From contig SLUK01000010.1 of the NCBI GenBank assembly GCA_004340125.1, forward strand, positions 65,037 through 129,036: DNA of 64,000 bases. Reading direction: 5' to 3'. Positions 8,265-17,278 of this stretch are shown here, piece by piece. Each line of letters starts with the position of its first letter. Positions within the stretch are counted from its first letter, which is position 1. The DNA is from Harryflintia acetispora (GTDB lineage Bacteria; Bacillota; Clostridia; Oscillospirales; Ruminococcaceae). The position numbers and the translations under genes were made by a program. A model generated the notes under the pieces. It saw only the letters and a list, made by a program, of their open reading frames with translations. It did not search any database and had not been told where the DNA came from.

Positions 8265-8318
8265 ATCGTATTCCTCCCATTTCCCGCCCGCCGGGCAGCC
8301 GTGCCCGGATGGGCGGGG

Positions 8319-9497
8319 TTAAAAGATGTTATCTTCGATTAATTGGTCCACATACCGCTCCTGGGAAAGCTGGGCGATCCCCAGGATTCCGGACATCCCC
8401 CGGCTTTTTGTGCACAGCAGCTGCAAATTCCCCCGCAGGGGCTCGTAGAGCAGGTCGCCCAGATGCTGCTGCGCCAGCTCGAAGAGGAAGGGATAGCTGC
8501 GGATCAGCTCCCCGCCCAGGATGATGGTCTGCGGATTGTGCATGCACCCAAGGTTGTTGATCGCCACCGCCAGGTAGGTGGCGGTCTGCTCGATCAGCTC
8601 CCGGGCCCAGGGCGTTCCTTCATGGTAGCAAGCAACCAGCTGGCGCATCGATTTGATCGCGGGGTCCTTCATGCGCGCGCGCTGCAGCACCGAGTTTTCC
8701 CCGATGAAGGTCTGCAGGCACCCGCGGCGCCCGCAGCTGCACTGCAGGCCCTGAAGCTCGATGATGGTGTGCCCGATCTCGCCGCAGATGTCGCTGTCCC
8801 CCTCGACCACCCGTCCGTCGAGCAGCATCGAGGAGCCGACCCCTTTGCCCACCGAAAGGTAGGCCACCGACTTCTTATCCAGGCCCAGACTCTGCGCCTC
8901 GCCCAGAATCTGGGCGTCCACGTCGTTGTGGATCGCCACCGGCAGCGAGAGGGCCTCCTCCAGCAGCGCGGCGATCGGGACCTCCTTCCACCCCAGCTGG
9001 GGGGCGAAGCGCACCATCCCCGCCGCGTGGTCCACGATCCCGATGACCGTCGCCCCCGCGCAGACGACTTCCTTCTCCCCGGGCAGCGCCGCACAGAGCT
9101 CCAGAAGGCTTTTATGTACCAGCTTCGCGTACTGCTGCGGGGTGTGCTCCCGGCAGACGATGGCGTACTCCCGCTGGCAGAGCACCTCCCCCTTGTAGTC
9201 CACGATCCCCGCGCGCAGCAGCGAGGGGGCAATGTCCACCGCAAAGCAGAGCGCCGCGTCGGACACGATGTCCAGCAGGATCGCCTTGCGCCCGACCTTG
9301 GTGGAAAAGGGGGTGGTCTCGCAGACCACGCCGGTCCGGATGAGGTCGGAGACGATCCGGGTGATGGTGGCCGAGCTCATCCCGGTCAGCCGCGCGATTT
9401 CCACCCTTGAGAGCGGCCGCTTCTCCCGGATGAGGTCCAGCACGACCCGGGTGTTGTGGATTTTTGTATATGCTTGATCCTGCGTGGGCTGAATCAT
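8319..9497 (-). CDS. ROK-family transcriptional regulator (NagC/XylR type)
   Basis: A 392-residue repressor. An N-terminal winged HTH (residues ~10-65, LDLIREKRPLSRVEIARLTG then SSATITRIVSDL) is joined to a C-terminal ROK sugar-kinase-like domain with the zinc motif CSCGRRGCLQ near 250-260. The ATG at 9495-9497 is used because GGAGG is 8 bp upstream; an ATG 15 bp earlier overlaps that site. It probably controls the sugar importer around it. An AT-rich dyad in front of the binding-protein gene (11071-11093) is a candidate operator. Confidence 0.9.
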   Translation of the reverse strand: MIQPTQDQAYTKIHNTRVVLDLIREKRPLSRVEIARLTGMSSATITRIVSDLIRTGVVCETTPFSTKVGRKAILLDIVSDAALCFAVDIAPSLLRAGIVDYKGEVLCQREYAIVCREHTPQQYAKLVHKSLLELCAALPGEKEVVCAGATVIGIVDHAAGMVRFAPQLGWKEVPIAALLEEALSLPVAIHNDVDAQILGEAQSLGLDKKSVAYLSVGKGVGSSMLLDGRVVEGDSDICGEIGHTIIELQGLQCSCGRRGCLQTFIGENSVLQRARMKDPAIKSMRQLVACYHEGTPWARELIEQTATYLAVAINNLGCMHNPQTIILGGELIRSYPFLFELAQQHLGDLLYEPLRGNLQLLCTKSRGMSGILGIAQLSQERYVDQLIEDNIF

Positions 9498-9561
9498 CGT
9501 ACTTGCCTCCAAAGCCGCCGCGCCTGCCGGCGCCGTGATGTCGTCAGAATTTTACATATTT

Positions 9562-9590
9562 ATCCTAACATCCGCGCCGCCGTCCGTCAA
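9562..9590 (-). promoter_or_regulatory. Promoter of the ROK-asparaginase-permease unit
   Basis: On the minus strand, TTGACG (9585-9590) and TAGGAT (9562-9567) are 17 bp apart, about 65 bp upstream of the ROK start. Confidence 0.55.
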
Positions 9591-9591
9591 A

Positions 9592-9635
9592 TGGAAACTG
9601 CTGTCCTGCCGCTTTCTGGGGCGGGAGGACAGCAG
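9592..9635 (-). terminator. Terminator of the sugar-binding protein gene
   Basis: A 15-bp inverted repeat (9598-9612 with 9621-9635, one mismatch) lies just after the binding-protein stop and is followed on the minus strand by TTTCCATTT. It makes the binding protein a partly separate unit from the downstream permeases. Confidence 0.6.
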
Positions 9636-9649
9636 CTTTATGCACTATG

Positions 9650-11044
9650 CTATTTTCCCGCGATGTCCTTCGCGTAGTTTTCCTTGAGCCAGCTGTTCAG
9701 GTTGGCGATGGTGGTCGCCGAATCCTGCGCGCCGGTCATGTACTTCTGGGTCTCGTTCTTGGCGTATTCCGAGAGGAAGTAGCCCCACTGGGTCAGCTCG
9801 GTCGGCTGGGTGAGATACGCCAGGTTATCCGCCAGCAGCGCGTCGGCGTAGCCCTTCATCGCACCCTTCTGGAAGAAGTCGTCGTTGAGGGTGGACTTAT
9901 ACAGCGGCAGCCCCGAGAAGGCCTTGCAGTACTCGAGGTTGACCTCGGGCGAGGAGATGTAGCGGATGAAATCGAAGCCCGCTTCCTTGTCCTTGCAGTT
10001 GGCGCTGACCATGTAGCCGGCGGTCTGGCCCCAGAGCAGGACCTTCTTCTGCGCGCCCTCCTTGCTCGGGAAGGGCAGGACCGTCCAGGTGCCGTCCTCC
10101 ATGCTCTGCTCGCAGGTGATGGTCACCTCGGGGGTCTGGTTGAGGGTGCCGCACTGGCCGTTGATGAAGCCCTCGACCATCTCCTTGAAGGCCCAGTTGA
10201 CCGAATCCTTGGGCGCCTGGCCGTTTTTGTAAAGGCCGTAGAACTTCTCGAACAGCTCCTGCGCGCGCGGGTCCTCCAGGATGGTGGTGTCGTTATCTCC
10301 GGGGAAGATGGCCGGGGTCTCAAGCTCGCTGGCCAGGTACTCGTAGAAGCGCATGAACCCGTTGCCGCCGCCGCGGAAGGCGATCCCATAGCGGTTCTGG
10401 GTCGGGTCGGTCAGCTTCTCGACGACCTCGAAATACTGATCCCAGTTCCAGTTCTGCAGATCCTCCACCTTGTAGCCCGCCGCTTCGAGCCAGTCGGTGC
10501 GCACGAAGATTCCCTGCGTCTGGTAGCCGTCGGGGATCGCATAGACCTTTTCCTCATAGGTGTAGAGGCTGCTAGCCGCCTTGGTCGCCTCGGACAGGTC
10601 GCCGTAGTCGGGCGAGCCCTCCCACATCTCGGTCAGGTCCTCGATCTGGCCCATCGGCGCCAGGGCCAGCATGAAGGTCACGTCGCCCGTCAGGATGTCC
10701 GGCAGGGTGTTCGAGGCCGCCATCGAGACCACCTTTTTATACGCGTCGTCCCAGGGCACCGAGTTGTATGTAAAGGTGACGTTCGGGTTCTGCTCATGGA
10801 ATTTGTCCAATTGGCTCTTTAAGAATTCAGTCCGCTCGGGCGAGGGCATGACGTCCAGGAAACCGAGCTCCACCGCTTCGCCGCTCCCCGCGGGCTCCTC
10901 GGACGGAGCCTCTTCACCCGCCTGGGAGGCGGGTTCCCCGGCGGGCTCCTGCGAAGAGGCGGCGCCACCGCCGCCAGAGCAGGCGCTCAAAAGAAGGGTA
11001 CAGCTCAGAAGTGCCGCAAGAACCAGGGATACCTGTTTTTTCAC
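9650..11044 (-). CDS. Sugar ABC transporter substrate-binding lipoprotein
   Basis: A 464-residue CUT1 binding protein (MalE-like fold). It has a lipoprotein signal peptide ending in the lipobox LLSAC at ~residue 22, a low-complexity linker rich in Ser, Glu and Pro (~24-55), then the binding domain (LGFLDVMPSPERTEFLKSQL onward). The GTG start at 11042-11044 has GGAGG 7 bp upstream. A textbook promoter and an AT-rich dyad precede it. It feeds the two permeases at 5497-7229; the ligand cannot be read from sequence. Confidence 0.9.
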   Translation of the reverse strand: MKKQVSLVLAALLSCTLLLSACSGGGGAASSQEPAGEPASQAGEEAPSEEPAGSGEAVELGFLDVMPSPERTEFLKSQLDKFHEQNPNVTFTYNSVPWDDAYKKVVSMAASNTLPDILTGDVTFMLALAPMGQIEDLTEMWEGSPDYGDLSEATKAASSLYTYEEKVYAIPDGYQTQGIFVRTDWLEAAGYKVEDLQNWNWDQYFEVVEKLTDPTQNRYGIAFRGGGNGFMRFYEYLASELETPAIFPGDNDTTILEDPRAQELFEKFYGLYKNGQAPKDSVNWAFKEMVEGFINGQCGTLNQTPEVTITCEQSMEDGTWTVLPFPSKEGAQKKVLLWGQTAGYMVSANCKDKEAGFDFIRYISSPEVNLEYCKAFSGLPLYKSTLNDDFFQKGAMKGYADALLADNLAYLTQPTELTQWGYFLSEYAKNETQKYMTGAQDSATTIANLNSWLKENYAKDIAGK

Positions 11045-11070
11045 AACAAATCCTCCTTATCAAATCACAC

Positions 11071-11093
11071 ATTAATTTCTTCACCGAATTAAT
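11071..11093. promoter_or_regulatory. Candidate ROK operator
   Basis: ATTAATT (11071-11077) and AATTAAT (11087-11093) are inverted arms 9 bp apart, just downstream of the binding-protein promoter. XylR/NagC-type ROK proteins bind long AT-rich dyads of this form, and a ROK gene is in the cluster. Confidence 0.45.
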
Positions 11094-11106
11094 TAACTCC
11101 AAGCAC

Positions 11107-11135
11107 ATTATACATTTTGTGTGAAATCCTGTCAA
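11107..11135 (-). promoter_or_regulatory. Sigma-A promoter of the binding-protein gene
   Basis: On the minus strand, a consensus TTGACA (11130-11135) and consensus TATAAT (11107-11112) have an ideal 17-bp spacer. Confidence 0.85.
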
Positions 11136-11204
11136 GAAGGAAATTATTTTTTAGATAGTTTGCCGCTGTCTGCCGGGCGGCGCGCATGGATCCCCCTGCA
11201 AGGT

Positions 11205-11244
11205 TCCATAAAATTGCGGGCCGCTGAACTTGTCAACGGCCCGC
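11205..11244 (-). terminator. Terminator of the ygiQ-hydrolase-DUF3006 unit
   Basis: GCGGGCCG (11216-11223) pairs with CGGCCCGC (11237-11244); on the minus strand AATTTTAT follows. Confidence 0.55.
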
Positions 11245-11276
11245 GGCCAGCCGCCCGCATTCCCGCAGGGCGGCGT

Positions 11277-11498
11277 CTATTTTTCCACCAGGCTGTCGAA
11301 GAGGGCGCGGGTGCGCTCCCGGCGCGCCTTGGTTTCGTGCAGGTCCACCGTGAAGCTCCCGTCGTCGTGCTCTTTGAGCACGTCGCCTTCCTTGGCATAG
11401 GACGGCAGCCAGACCTTGGCAAAATCCTTCATCTTCCCGTCCTCGCCCTCGCAGACGGCGTATTCCCCTTCAAACCGGTCGATGACCCATGTTTTCAT
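11277..11498 (-). CDS. DUF3006 domain protein
   Basis: A 73-residue protein beginning MKTWVIDRFEGEYAVCEGED, with the small beta-barrel pattern of DUF3006 (IDRFEGxxAV... VLKEHDDGSFTVD). It follows a ComEC-like hydrolase by 17 bp, the usual neighbour of DUF3006 genes in Firmicutes. Its role is unknown; the constant association suggests it assists the hydrolase. The ATG is preceded by GGGAGCAGG. Confidence 0.8.
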   Translation of the reverse strand: MKTWVIDRFEGEYAVCEGEDGKMKDFAKVWLPSYAKEGDVLKEHDDGSFTVDLHETKARRERTRALFDSLVEK

Positions 11499-11515
11499 CC
11501 TGCTCCCGCCTTTCG

Positions 11516-12505
11516 TTAACGTTCGGTTTCAATGCGCAGCTTCTGCCCGTCGGTATAAAAACGCACCGTGCCGCAAAGATCGGTGCGCAGCACCTGGCAG
11601 CCCAGCTTCTGAAGCTTGTCCAGCGTCTCCTCGTGCGGATGGCCATACTTGTTGCCCAGCCCGCAGGAGATCCCCACCGCCTGCGGGGAGACCGCTTCGA
11701 GGAACTTCTGGCTCGAGGAGGTCGAGCTGCCGTGGTGTCCGGCGATCAGCACGTCGGCCGAAACCTCCCGGCCCAGGCGCAGCATATCCCGCTCCGACTC
11801 GAGCTCGGCATCCCCCTCGATCAAGAAGCCGCGTTCCCCAAAAGTCACCCGTGTGACCACCGAGGTGTTGTTGAGGTCCTGATACTGCGCGTTGGGCGCT
11901 TCGAGCTCAAAGATCGCCTCGCCCAGGTTGTATTGCGTGCCCGGCCGCGCGAGGGTAATCTTATACCCCTTTTTGGCGATCTCCTCGAGCAGGTCGGTAT
12001 AGACCTTGGTGGTCGGCTCGAGTCCTTCGGGCAGGTCGCTCATAATGACCTTTCCGATCTCAAATTGCCGCACCACGTCTGCCATGCCGCCGATGTGATC
12101 GGCATGCGCGTGGGTGGCGATCAGGTAGTCGAGCTTTCGCACCCCCTGGCTTTCCAGATAGCCGCAGACGAACTCCCCATCGCCCCGCTCCCCCGCATCG
12201 ATCAGCGCGCACTCCCCGCCGGGCGCGCGAAGGAAGACCGACAGCGCCTGCCCGACGTCCAGCATATGTACCTCGAACTCGCCCTCCCCACTCACCATCT
12301 TCTGCGACGCCGAGGGCGCGGTCACGTCGTAGCCGTAGAGGTCGCCGAGCGCATCCTTGATCTCCCCGAGGCCCGACAGCAGGCTCCATTGCGGCATGGA
12401 CCTCTGCGCCGCCGCCATTCCGCCGACCGCCAGCACCACCACCGAGGCGATGATCAGGATTCCGCGAAGGGACTTAAAATTTCGTTTTTTCTTTCGCCTG
12501 GCCAA
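11516..12505 (-). CDS. ComEC-like metallo-beta-lactamase-fold hydrolase
   Basis: A 329-residue protein with a basic N-terminus and one membrane helix (~15-35), then a metallo-beta-lactamase domain like the C-terminal part of ComEC/Rec2. Metal-binding motif THAHADHIGG is at ~130-140 and a second histidine motif AGHHGSSTS at ~255. The family is thought to act on nucleic acid or nucleotides outside the membrane, but here the ComEC channel is absent. The TTG start has GGAGGTG upstream overlapping the ygiQ stop, which points to translational coupling. Confidence 0.85.
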   Translation of the reverse strand: MARRKKKRNFKSLRGILIIASVVVLAVGGMAAAQRSMPQWSLLSGLGEIKDALGDLYGYDVTAPSASQKMVSGEGEFEVHMLDVGQALSVFLRAPGGECALIDAGERGDGEFVCGYLESQGVRKLDYLIATHAHADHIGGMADVVRQFEIGKVIMSDLPEGLEPTTKVYTDLLEEIAKKGYKITLARPGTQYNLGEAIFELEAPNAQYQDLNNTSVVTRVTFGERGFLIEGDAELESERDMLRLGREVSADVLIAGHHGSSTSSSQKFLEAVSPQAVGISCGLGNKYGHPHEETLDKLQKLGCQVLRTDLCGTVRFYTDGQKLRIETER

Positions 12506-12511
12506 CCGGCG

Positions 12512-14416
12512 TCACCTCCCGCGTTTTGCCTTGTTCGAGCGCCGCGGCTTCTGCACAGGGCGCTTTCCCCGCTGGCGCTGCCGCCCCTGCGCTTTCACCG
12601 GGGCGGCCCGGTGCTCCCGGGTATACTGCGCATCCGGCTCCACCAGGCAGTCGGGTCCCCGGCCGATCAGGTCCTCCCGGCGGATCGAGACCAGCGCCTC
12701 GATCACGGTGCGGCGGTTCTCCGGCTTAAAATATTGCAGGAGCGCGCGCTGCTGGCGCTTCTCCTGCGGGGTGCGCGGGACGTATACCGCTTCCCCGCTC
12801 ATCGGGTCCAGCCCGGTGTAATACATGCAGGTCGAGGTGGTGCCGGGGGTGGGATAGAAATCCTGCACCTGCTCGGGGCGCATGCGGTGCCGGCGCAGAA
12901 AGAGCGCCAGGTCCACCGCGTCCTGAAGCCGGCTGCCCGGATGGGAGGACATCAGATAGGGGACGAGATACTGCTCCTTCCCCACTTTTTTGGTGATCCG
13001 GTAAAATTCCTTTTCAAACCGCTCATAGGTGGCGATGTGCGGCTTGCCCATCTTATCGAGCACATGGTCCGAGCAGTGCTCGGGCGCGACCTTGAGCTGC
13101 CCGCTGACGTGGTGCTCGATCAGCTCCTCCAGGAAGGCGCGGTCCCGCTCGAGCAGGATATAATCGAACCGCAGCCCCGAGCGCACGAACACCTTCTTGA
13201 CCCCTTTAATGGCCCGCAGCTCGCGCAGCAGGCGCAGGTAGTCGCTGTGGTCCGGGTCCACCTGCTTGCAGGGGACGGGCGCCAGGCACTTGCGGCCCTT
13301 GCAGAGCCCGTGCTCGAGCTGACCCTGGCAGGAGGGGTGCCGAAAGTCGGCCGTCGGCCCGCCCACGTCGTGGATGTATCCCTTGAAGCGGGGATTCTTT
13401 ACAAAGTCTTCGGCCTCTTTGAGCACCGACTCGTGGCTGCGCACCGCGATCTGCCGCCCCTGGTGGTAGGCGATCGAGCAGAAGTTGCAGTTGCCGAAGC
13501 ACCCGCGGTTGTGCATGATCGAAAACTCGACCTCCTCGATCGCCTTGACCCCGCCGAGCGCCTCATACGAGGGATGGTAGTACCGCTCATAGGGCAGGGA
13601 AAAGACCCGGTCGAGCTGTTCGGTGGTGAGCACCGGCTGCGGCGGGGTCTGCACGACGTAGCGCTCGCCGTGGCGCTGGACGAGCGGCCTGCCGTAGGCG
13701 CTGTCCTGCTCGAGCATCTGCGCCTTGTGCGCCTTGGCGTAGGCGGCCTTGTCCTGCCGCACCTTTTCAAATGATGCGACGGTCACGTTGCCGGCCGGCA
13801 GGTCGGCGCCGTCGTCGAGATAGCAGATCCCCCGGATGCCGCGCATATCCTTGAGAGCGGCCCCTTCATCGAGCCGCCGGGCGATCTCTAAAACCGCGTT
13901 CTCCCCCATCCCATAGATGAGCAGGTCGGCCCCGCTGGAGCAGAGAATTGATTCGCGCACCGCGTCGTCCCAGTAGTCGTAGTGCGCGAAACGCCGCAAA
14001 GACGCCTCCACCCCGCCGATGATGATGATCGAATCGGGGAAGGCGCGCCACAAAAGATGGCAGTAGACCTCCACCGCCCGGTCGGGGCGCGCCCCGGCGC
14101 GGTTGCCGGGGGTATAGGCGTCCTGGGAGCGGCGGCGCTTGGCGGCGGTGTAGTGGGCCACCATCGAGTCGATGTTGCCCGAATTGACGAGAAAGCCGAG
14201 CCGCGGGCGCCCCAGGCGGGAAACGTCCCGCCCGTCCCGGAAATCCGGCTGGGCGATCACCCCGACGCGAAAGCCCGCGGCCTCGAGCACCCGGGTGATG
14301 ATGGCCGTGCCAAAGGAGGGGTGGTCGACGTAGGCGTCCCCCGTCACGCAGACAAAGTCGCACTGCTCCCAGCCCCGGGCCTCCATATCCTGTTTGTTGA
14401 CCGGCAAAAACGCCAT
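12512..14416 (-). CDS. YgiQ-family radical SAM protein
   Basis: A 634-residue radical SAM protein. The Fe-S cluster motif CxxxCxxC is in GCFGNCNFCS (~310-320). The N-terminal domain (MAFLPVNKQDMEARGWEQCD) and the very basic C-terminal tail (RQRQRGKRPVQKPRRSNKAK) match the YgiQ family, conserved in many bacteria but without an established reaction. The ATG is preceded by GGAGGAACC. It heads a unit with the hydrolase and DUF3006 genes and is separated from ftsK by a strong terminator. Confidence 0.92.
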   Translation of the reverse strand: MAFLPVNKQDMEARGWEQCDFVCVTGDAYVDHPSFGTAIITRVLEAAGFRVGVIAQPDFRDGRDVSRLGRPRLGFLVNSGNIDSMVAHYTAAKRRRSQDAYTPGNRAGARPDRAVEVYCHLLWRAFPDSIIIIGGVEASLRRFAHYDYWDDAVRESILCSSGADLLIYGMGENAVLEIARRLDEGAALKDMRGIRGICYLDDGADLPAGNVTVASFEKVRQDKAAYAKAHKAQMLEQDSAYGRPLVQRHGERYVVQTPPQPVLTTEQLDRVFSLPYERYYHPSYEALGGVKAIEEVEFSIMHNRGCFGNCNFCSIAYHQGRQIAVRSHESVLKEAEDFVKNPRFKGYIHDVGGPTADFRHPSCQGQLEHGLCKGRKCLAPVPCKQVDPDHSDYLRLLRELRAIKGVKKVFVRSGLRFDYILLERDRAFLEELIEHHVSGQLKVAPEHCSDHVLDKMGKPHIATYERFEKEFYRITKKVGKEQYLVPYLMSSHPGSRLQDAVDLALFLRRHRMRPEQVQDFYPTPGTTSTCMYYTGLDPMSGEAVYVPRTPQEKRQQRALLQYFKPENRRTVIEALVSIRREDLIGRGPDCLVEPDAQYTREHRAAPVKAQGRQRQRGKRPVQKPRRSNKAKRGR

Positions 14417-14432
14417 CGGGTTCCTCCTAAAA

Positions 14433-14469
14433 CAAGCGCGCCCGCAGGCCGGGAGAGCCGGCCTGCGGG
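14433..14469 (-). terminator. Terminator of ftsK/spoIIIE
   Basis: CCCGCAGGCCGG (14441-14452) and CCGGCCTGCGGG (14458-14469) give a perfect 12-bp stem; on the minus strand TTGTTTT follows, just before the ygiQ ribosome-binding site. Confidence 0.75.
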
Positions 14470-14476
14470 AGGGGCG

Positions 14477-17239
14477 CTATTCCTCTTGGTTTAGTTTCAT
14501 TTCGTACCACTGCTCGCGGGTGATGAGCACCTGCCGGGGCTTCGAGCCCTCGAACGGGCCCACGACCCCCTTCTGCTCGAGCTCGTCGATGATCCGCGCC
14601 GCGCGCGCATAGCCGAGCTTCAGCTTGCGCTGGAGCATCGAGGTCGAGGCCTGGCCCATCTCGATCACGCACTCGATGGCGGCGGGGAGCATCTCGTCCT
14701 CCTCGTCGAAGCCGCCTCCGTCCCCGGAGGAGCCGGACTTTTCGCTCACGGCCTGCCGCTCGATCTCCTGCATGACCTCCTCGTCATAGGCGTGCTCCTC
14801 GCCGCTGCTCTTGACGAAGCCGACCACCTTGTCGACCTCCTGGTCGCTGACGAAGCACCCCTGCACCCGGATGGGCTTGGCCGCTCCGACGGGATAGAAG
14901 AGCATGTCGCCCCGCCCGAGCAGCTTCTCGGCCCCGCCCATGTCGAGGATGGTGCGGCTGTCCACCGACGAGGAGACCGCGAAGGCGATCCTCGAGGGGA
15001 TGTTCGCCTTGATCACGCCGGTGATCACGTCCACCGACGGGCGCTGGGTGGCGATGACCAGGTGCATGCCCGCCGCGCGCGCCATCTGGGCCAGGCGGCA
15101 GATGTAGTCCTCCACCTCGTTGGGCGCGGCCATCATCAAATCGGCCAGCTCGTCGATGATGATGACGATCTGCGGCATCGGACTGAGCTCTTCCCTGGTC
15201 TGCGCCAGGCGGTTGAAGCCGCTGATGTCCCGCACCGAATTGTCCGCGAACATCTTGTAGCGCTGGAGCATCTCGTTGACCGCCCAGGCCAGCGCCCCGG
15301 CGGCCTTCTTCGGGTCGGTGACCACCGGCACCAGCAGGTGGGGGATCCCGTTATAGACGCCGAGCTCGACCACCTTCGGGTCGACCATCAAGAGCTTTAC
15401 CTCCTCGGGGGAGGATTTATAGAGCAGGGAGATGATGATCGAGTTGATACACACCGACTTGCCTGAGCCGGTCGCGCCCGCGATCAGCATGTGGGGCATC
15501 TTCGAGATGTCCGCCACCGTCACCCGGCCCGAGAGGTCCCGCCCGAGCGCCATGGTCAGCGGGCTCTTGGCGTCCACGAATTCGTTGGAGTCGATGATCT
15601 CCCGGATGTGGACCATCGAGACGTTCTTATTGGGGACCTCGATCCCGACGGCCGGCTTGTTGGGGATCGGTGCTTCGATGCGCACCCCGGCCGAGGCGAG
15701 GTTTAGGGCGATGTCGTCAGCCAGAGAGGTGATTTTAGAGATCTTTACCCCCGCCGAGGGCTGCAGCTCATAGCGGGTGACCGCGGGGCCCTTGGCGATG
15801 TCGATGATCCTGGTCTGCACCCCGAAGCTCTTGAGGGTGTCCACCAGCCGCTGGGCGTTGGCCTTGAGTTCCTCCGCGTCCAGGTCGTCCTTCTTGCGCT
15901 TGGGCTCGCTGAGCAGCGAAACGGGCGGGTAGGCGTACTCCTTGGGCGAGCCGAATTCCTCGGCGAAGCGCTCGTTGGCCCCCTTCGCCGCGACCTCGGC
16001 GCTGACGGCCGATAGCCCCGCCTCGAGCTTGCGCTCCACCGGGTCCTTCTTCGCCCCCTCGGGCGGCGCGTTTTCCTCCTCCGGTTCCCCGTGCCGCGGA
16101 AGCTCCTCCCCTTCGAGGATCTCCTCCCCGTTGGCCGAGCGGCGCAGGATCTCATTGATCACATCGTCGGTGCTCTGGGGCTTGTCCTCCCCGGCGGCCG
16201 GGGCGCTCTGACGGAAATGCAGCACCGTGTCCTCCCCGACCTCGTCCTGTGAAATGTCCTCGAGATCCGGTTCCTCGGGCAGCTCGTCGGTGCGCACGTC
16301 GTCCAGGTCCCCGTCGAGCTGGATGTCAAACTCGAACCGGCCGGGGCGGGAGGCACCCAGCAGGGTGGCCTTGGCCTCCTGCTGCTGTTCCAGCCGCTCG
16401 AGCGACTTGCGCGCGAAGCTCCCCTGCGCGCCGGCCCCCTCGTCCGCAGCAGCGGCCGGGACGGCGGCATCCTGCCACGGCAGGGAAGGCTCCATATCCG
16501 GTGCGGGCGGGAAGGGCCCGGCCGCCTTCGGCTCCCCACGGGAGGCGGCGGGCTGGTCCCCGTCCAGCGGGATATCCACATTGAAGCGCCCCTTGCCGGG
16601 GGAGGGCGGGGTGGCGTCCGGCGCGCTCTGGCGCTCCTGGATCCGCTCGGTATAGGTTTCGCCGATCTTCTGCACCGGCTTCATCGCGCCCCGGAACAAG
16701 CCGATCAGGGTTCCGCCGGTAAAGATCATCACAAACACGAAGATCAGCAGCACCACGATCACCTTGGCCCCCGACTCGCCGCACAGCGAGACCAGCGGCT
16801 GGCCGATCAGCCCGGAGACGAGGCCGCCGCCGTTTAAAAGCACCCCCTGGGCGAAAAGCTCCTTGATTTTATTCCACAGCCCCTGTTCTTTGAGCGGGCC
16901 GTAGGAGAAGATCTGCACCGCGGTGGAGACGAGGACGATGAGCGCCACGCTCTGCCAGACCTTGTGCCCCAGCTTGCCGATGGGCTTGTCGAGCGTCGCC
17001 ATCACCGCTATGTAAATGAACGCCGGGGCGATCAAAATCCCCGCGAAACCGAACAGACCATAGAGCGTGTCGTGCAGCACCCGCCAAAAATTGTCCCCCT
17101 CTATGACGGACAGCGCACCCAAAAAGATGCCGATCGCAAAGAGGACGATCGCGCAAACCTGCTGCTTGGCGCGGGACATCTCCTGTTTTTGCTTGCGTGT
17201 CTCGGCGGCCTTCTGCGCCGGGGTTTTTCTTGCAGCCAT
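14477..17239 (-). CDS. ftsK: DNA translocase FtsK/SpoIIIE
   Basis: A 920-residue septal DNA pump. The N-terminal domain has several membrane helices (~30-190). A long acidic Pro/Glu-rich linker (~200-430) precedes the motor: alpha domain from PVSLLSEPKRKKDD, Walker A GATGSGKSV (~590), Walker B IIIIDELADLMM (~670). The C-terminal gamma winged helix (STSMLQRKLKLGYARAARII, ~860-920) reads polar DNA sequences. It moves chromosome into the forespore and/or clears the division septum. Its position next to ylzJ and tepA matches the Bacillus spoIIIE locus, so the SpoIIIE role is likely. Confidence 0.95.
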   Translation of the reverse strand: MAARKTPAQKAAETRKQKQEMSRAKQQVCAIVLFAIGIFLGALSVIEGDNFWRVLHDTLYGLFGFAGILIAPAFIYIAVMATLDKPIGKLGHKVWQSVALIVLVSTAVQIFSYGPLKEQGLWNKIKELFAQGVLLNGGGLVSGLIGQPLVSLCGESGAKVIVVLLIFVFVMIFTGGTLIGLFRGAMKPVQKIGETYTERIQERQSAPDATPPSPGKGRFNVDIPLDGDQPAASRGEPKAAGPFPPAPDMEPSLPWQDAAVPAAAADEGAGAQGSFARKSLERLEQQQEAKATLLGASRPGRFEFDIQLDGDLDDVRTDELPEEPDLEDISQDEVGEDTVLHFRQSAPAAGEDKPQSTDDVINEILRRSANGEEILEGEELPRHGEPEEENAPPEGAKKDPVERKLEAGLSAVSAEVAAKGANERFAEEFGSPKEYAYPPVSLLSEPKRKKDDLDAEELKANAQRLVDTLKSFGVQTRIIDIAKGPAVTRYELQPSAGVKISKITSLADDIALNLASAGVRIEAPIPNKPAVGIEVPNKNVSMVHIREIIDSNEFVDAKSPLTMALGRDLSGRVTVADISKMPHMLIAGATGSGKSVCINSIIISLLYKSSPEEVKLLMVDPKVVELGVYNGIPHLLVPVVTDPKKAAGALAWAVNEMLQRYKMFADNSVRDISGFNRLAQTREELSPMPQIVIIIDELADLMMAAPNEVEDYICRLAQMARAAGMHLVIATQRPSVDVITGVIKANIPSRIAFAVSSSVDSRTILDMGGAEKLLGRGDMLFYPVGAAKPIRVQGCFVSDQEVDKVVGFVKSSGEEHAYDEEVMQEIERQAVSEKSGSSGDGGGFDEEDEMLPAAIECVIEMGQASTSMLQRKLKLGYARAARIIDELEQKGVVGPFEGSKPRQVLITREQWYEMKLNQEE

Positions 17240-17278
17240 CCGGGCTTCCCTCCCATTTTTCGTTCCTGCCGCGTGCTA

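Noticed and set aside
11205..11244. TTGACA promoter at 11230-11238 on the minus strand
   Set aside because: The word falls in the loop of a terminator hairpin, and the -10 position reads TTTTAT within its U tract; the true promoter is at 11107-11135.
11489..13774. 761-codon plus-strand frame across the hydrolase and ygiQ genes
   Set aside because: It crosses two well-supported minus-strand genes and has antisense composition; no ribosome-binding site or family pattern.
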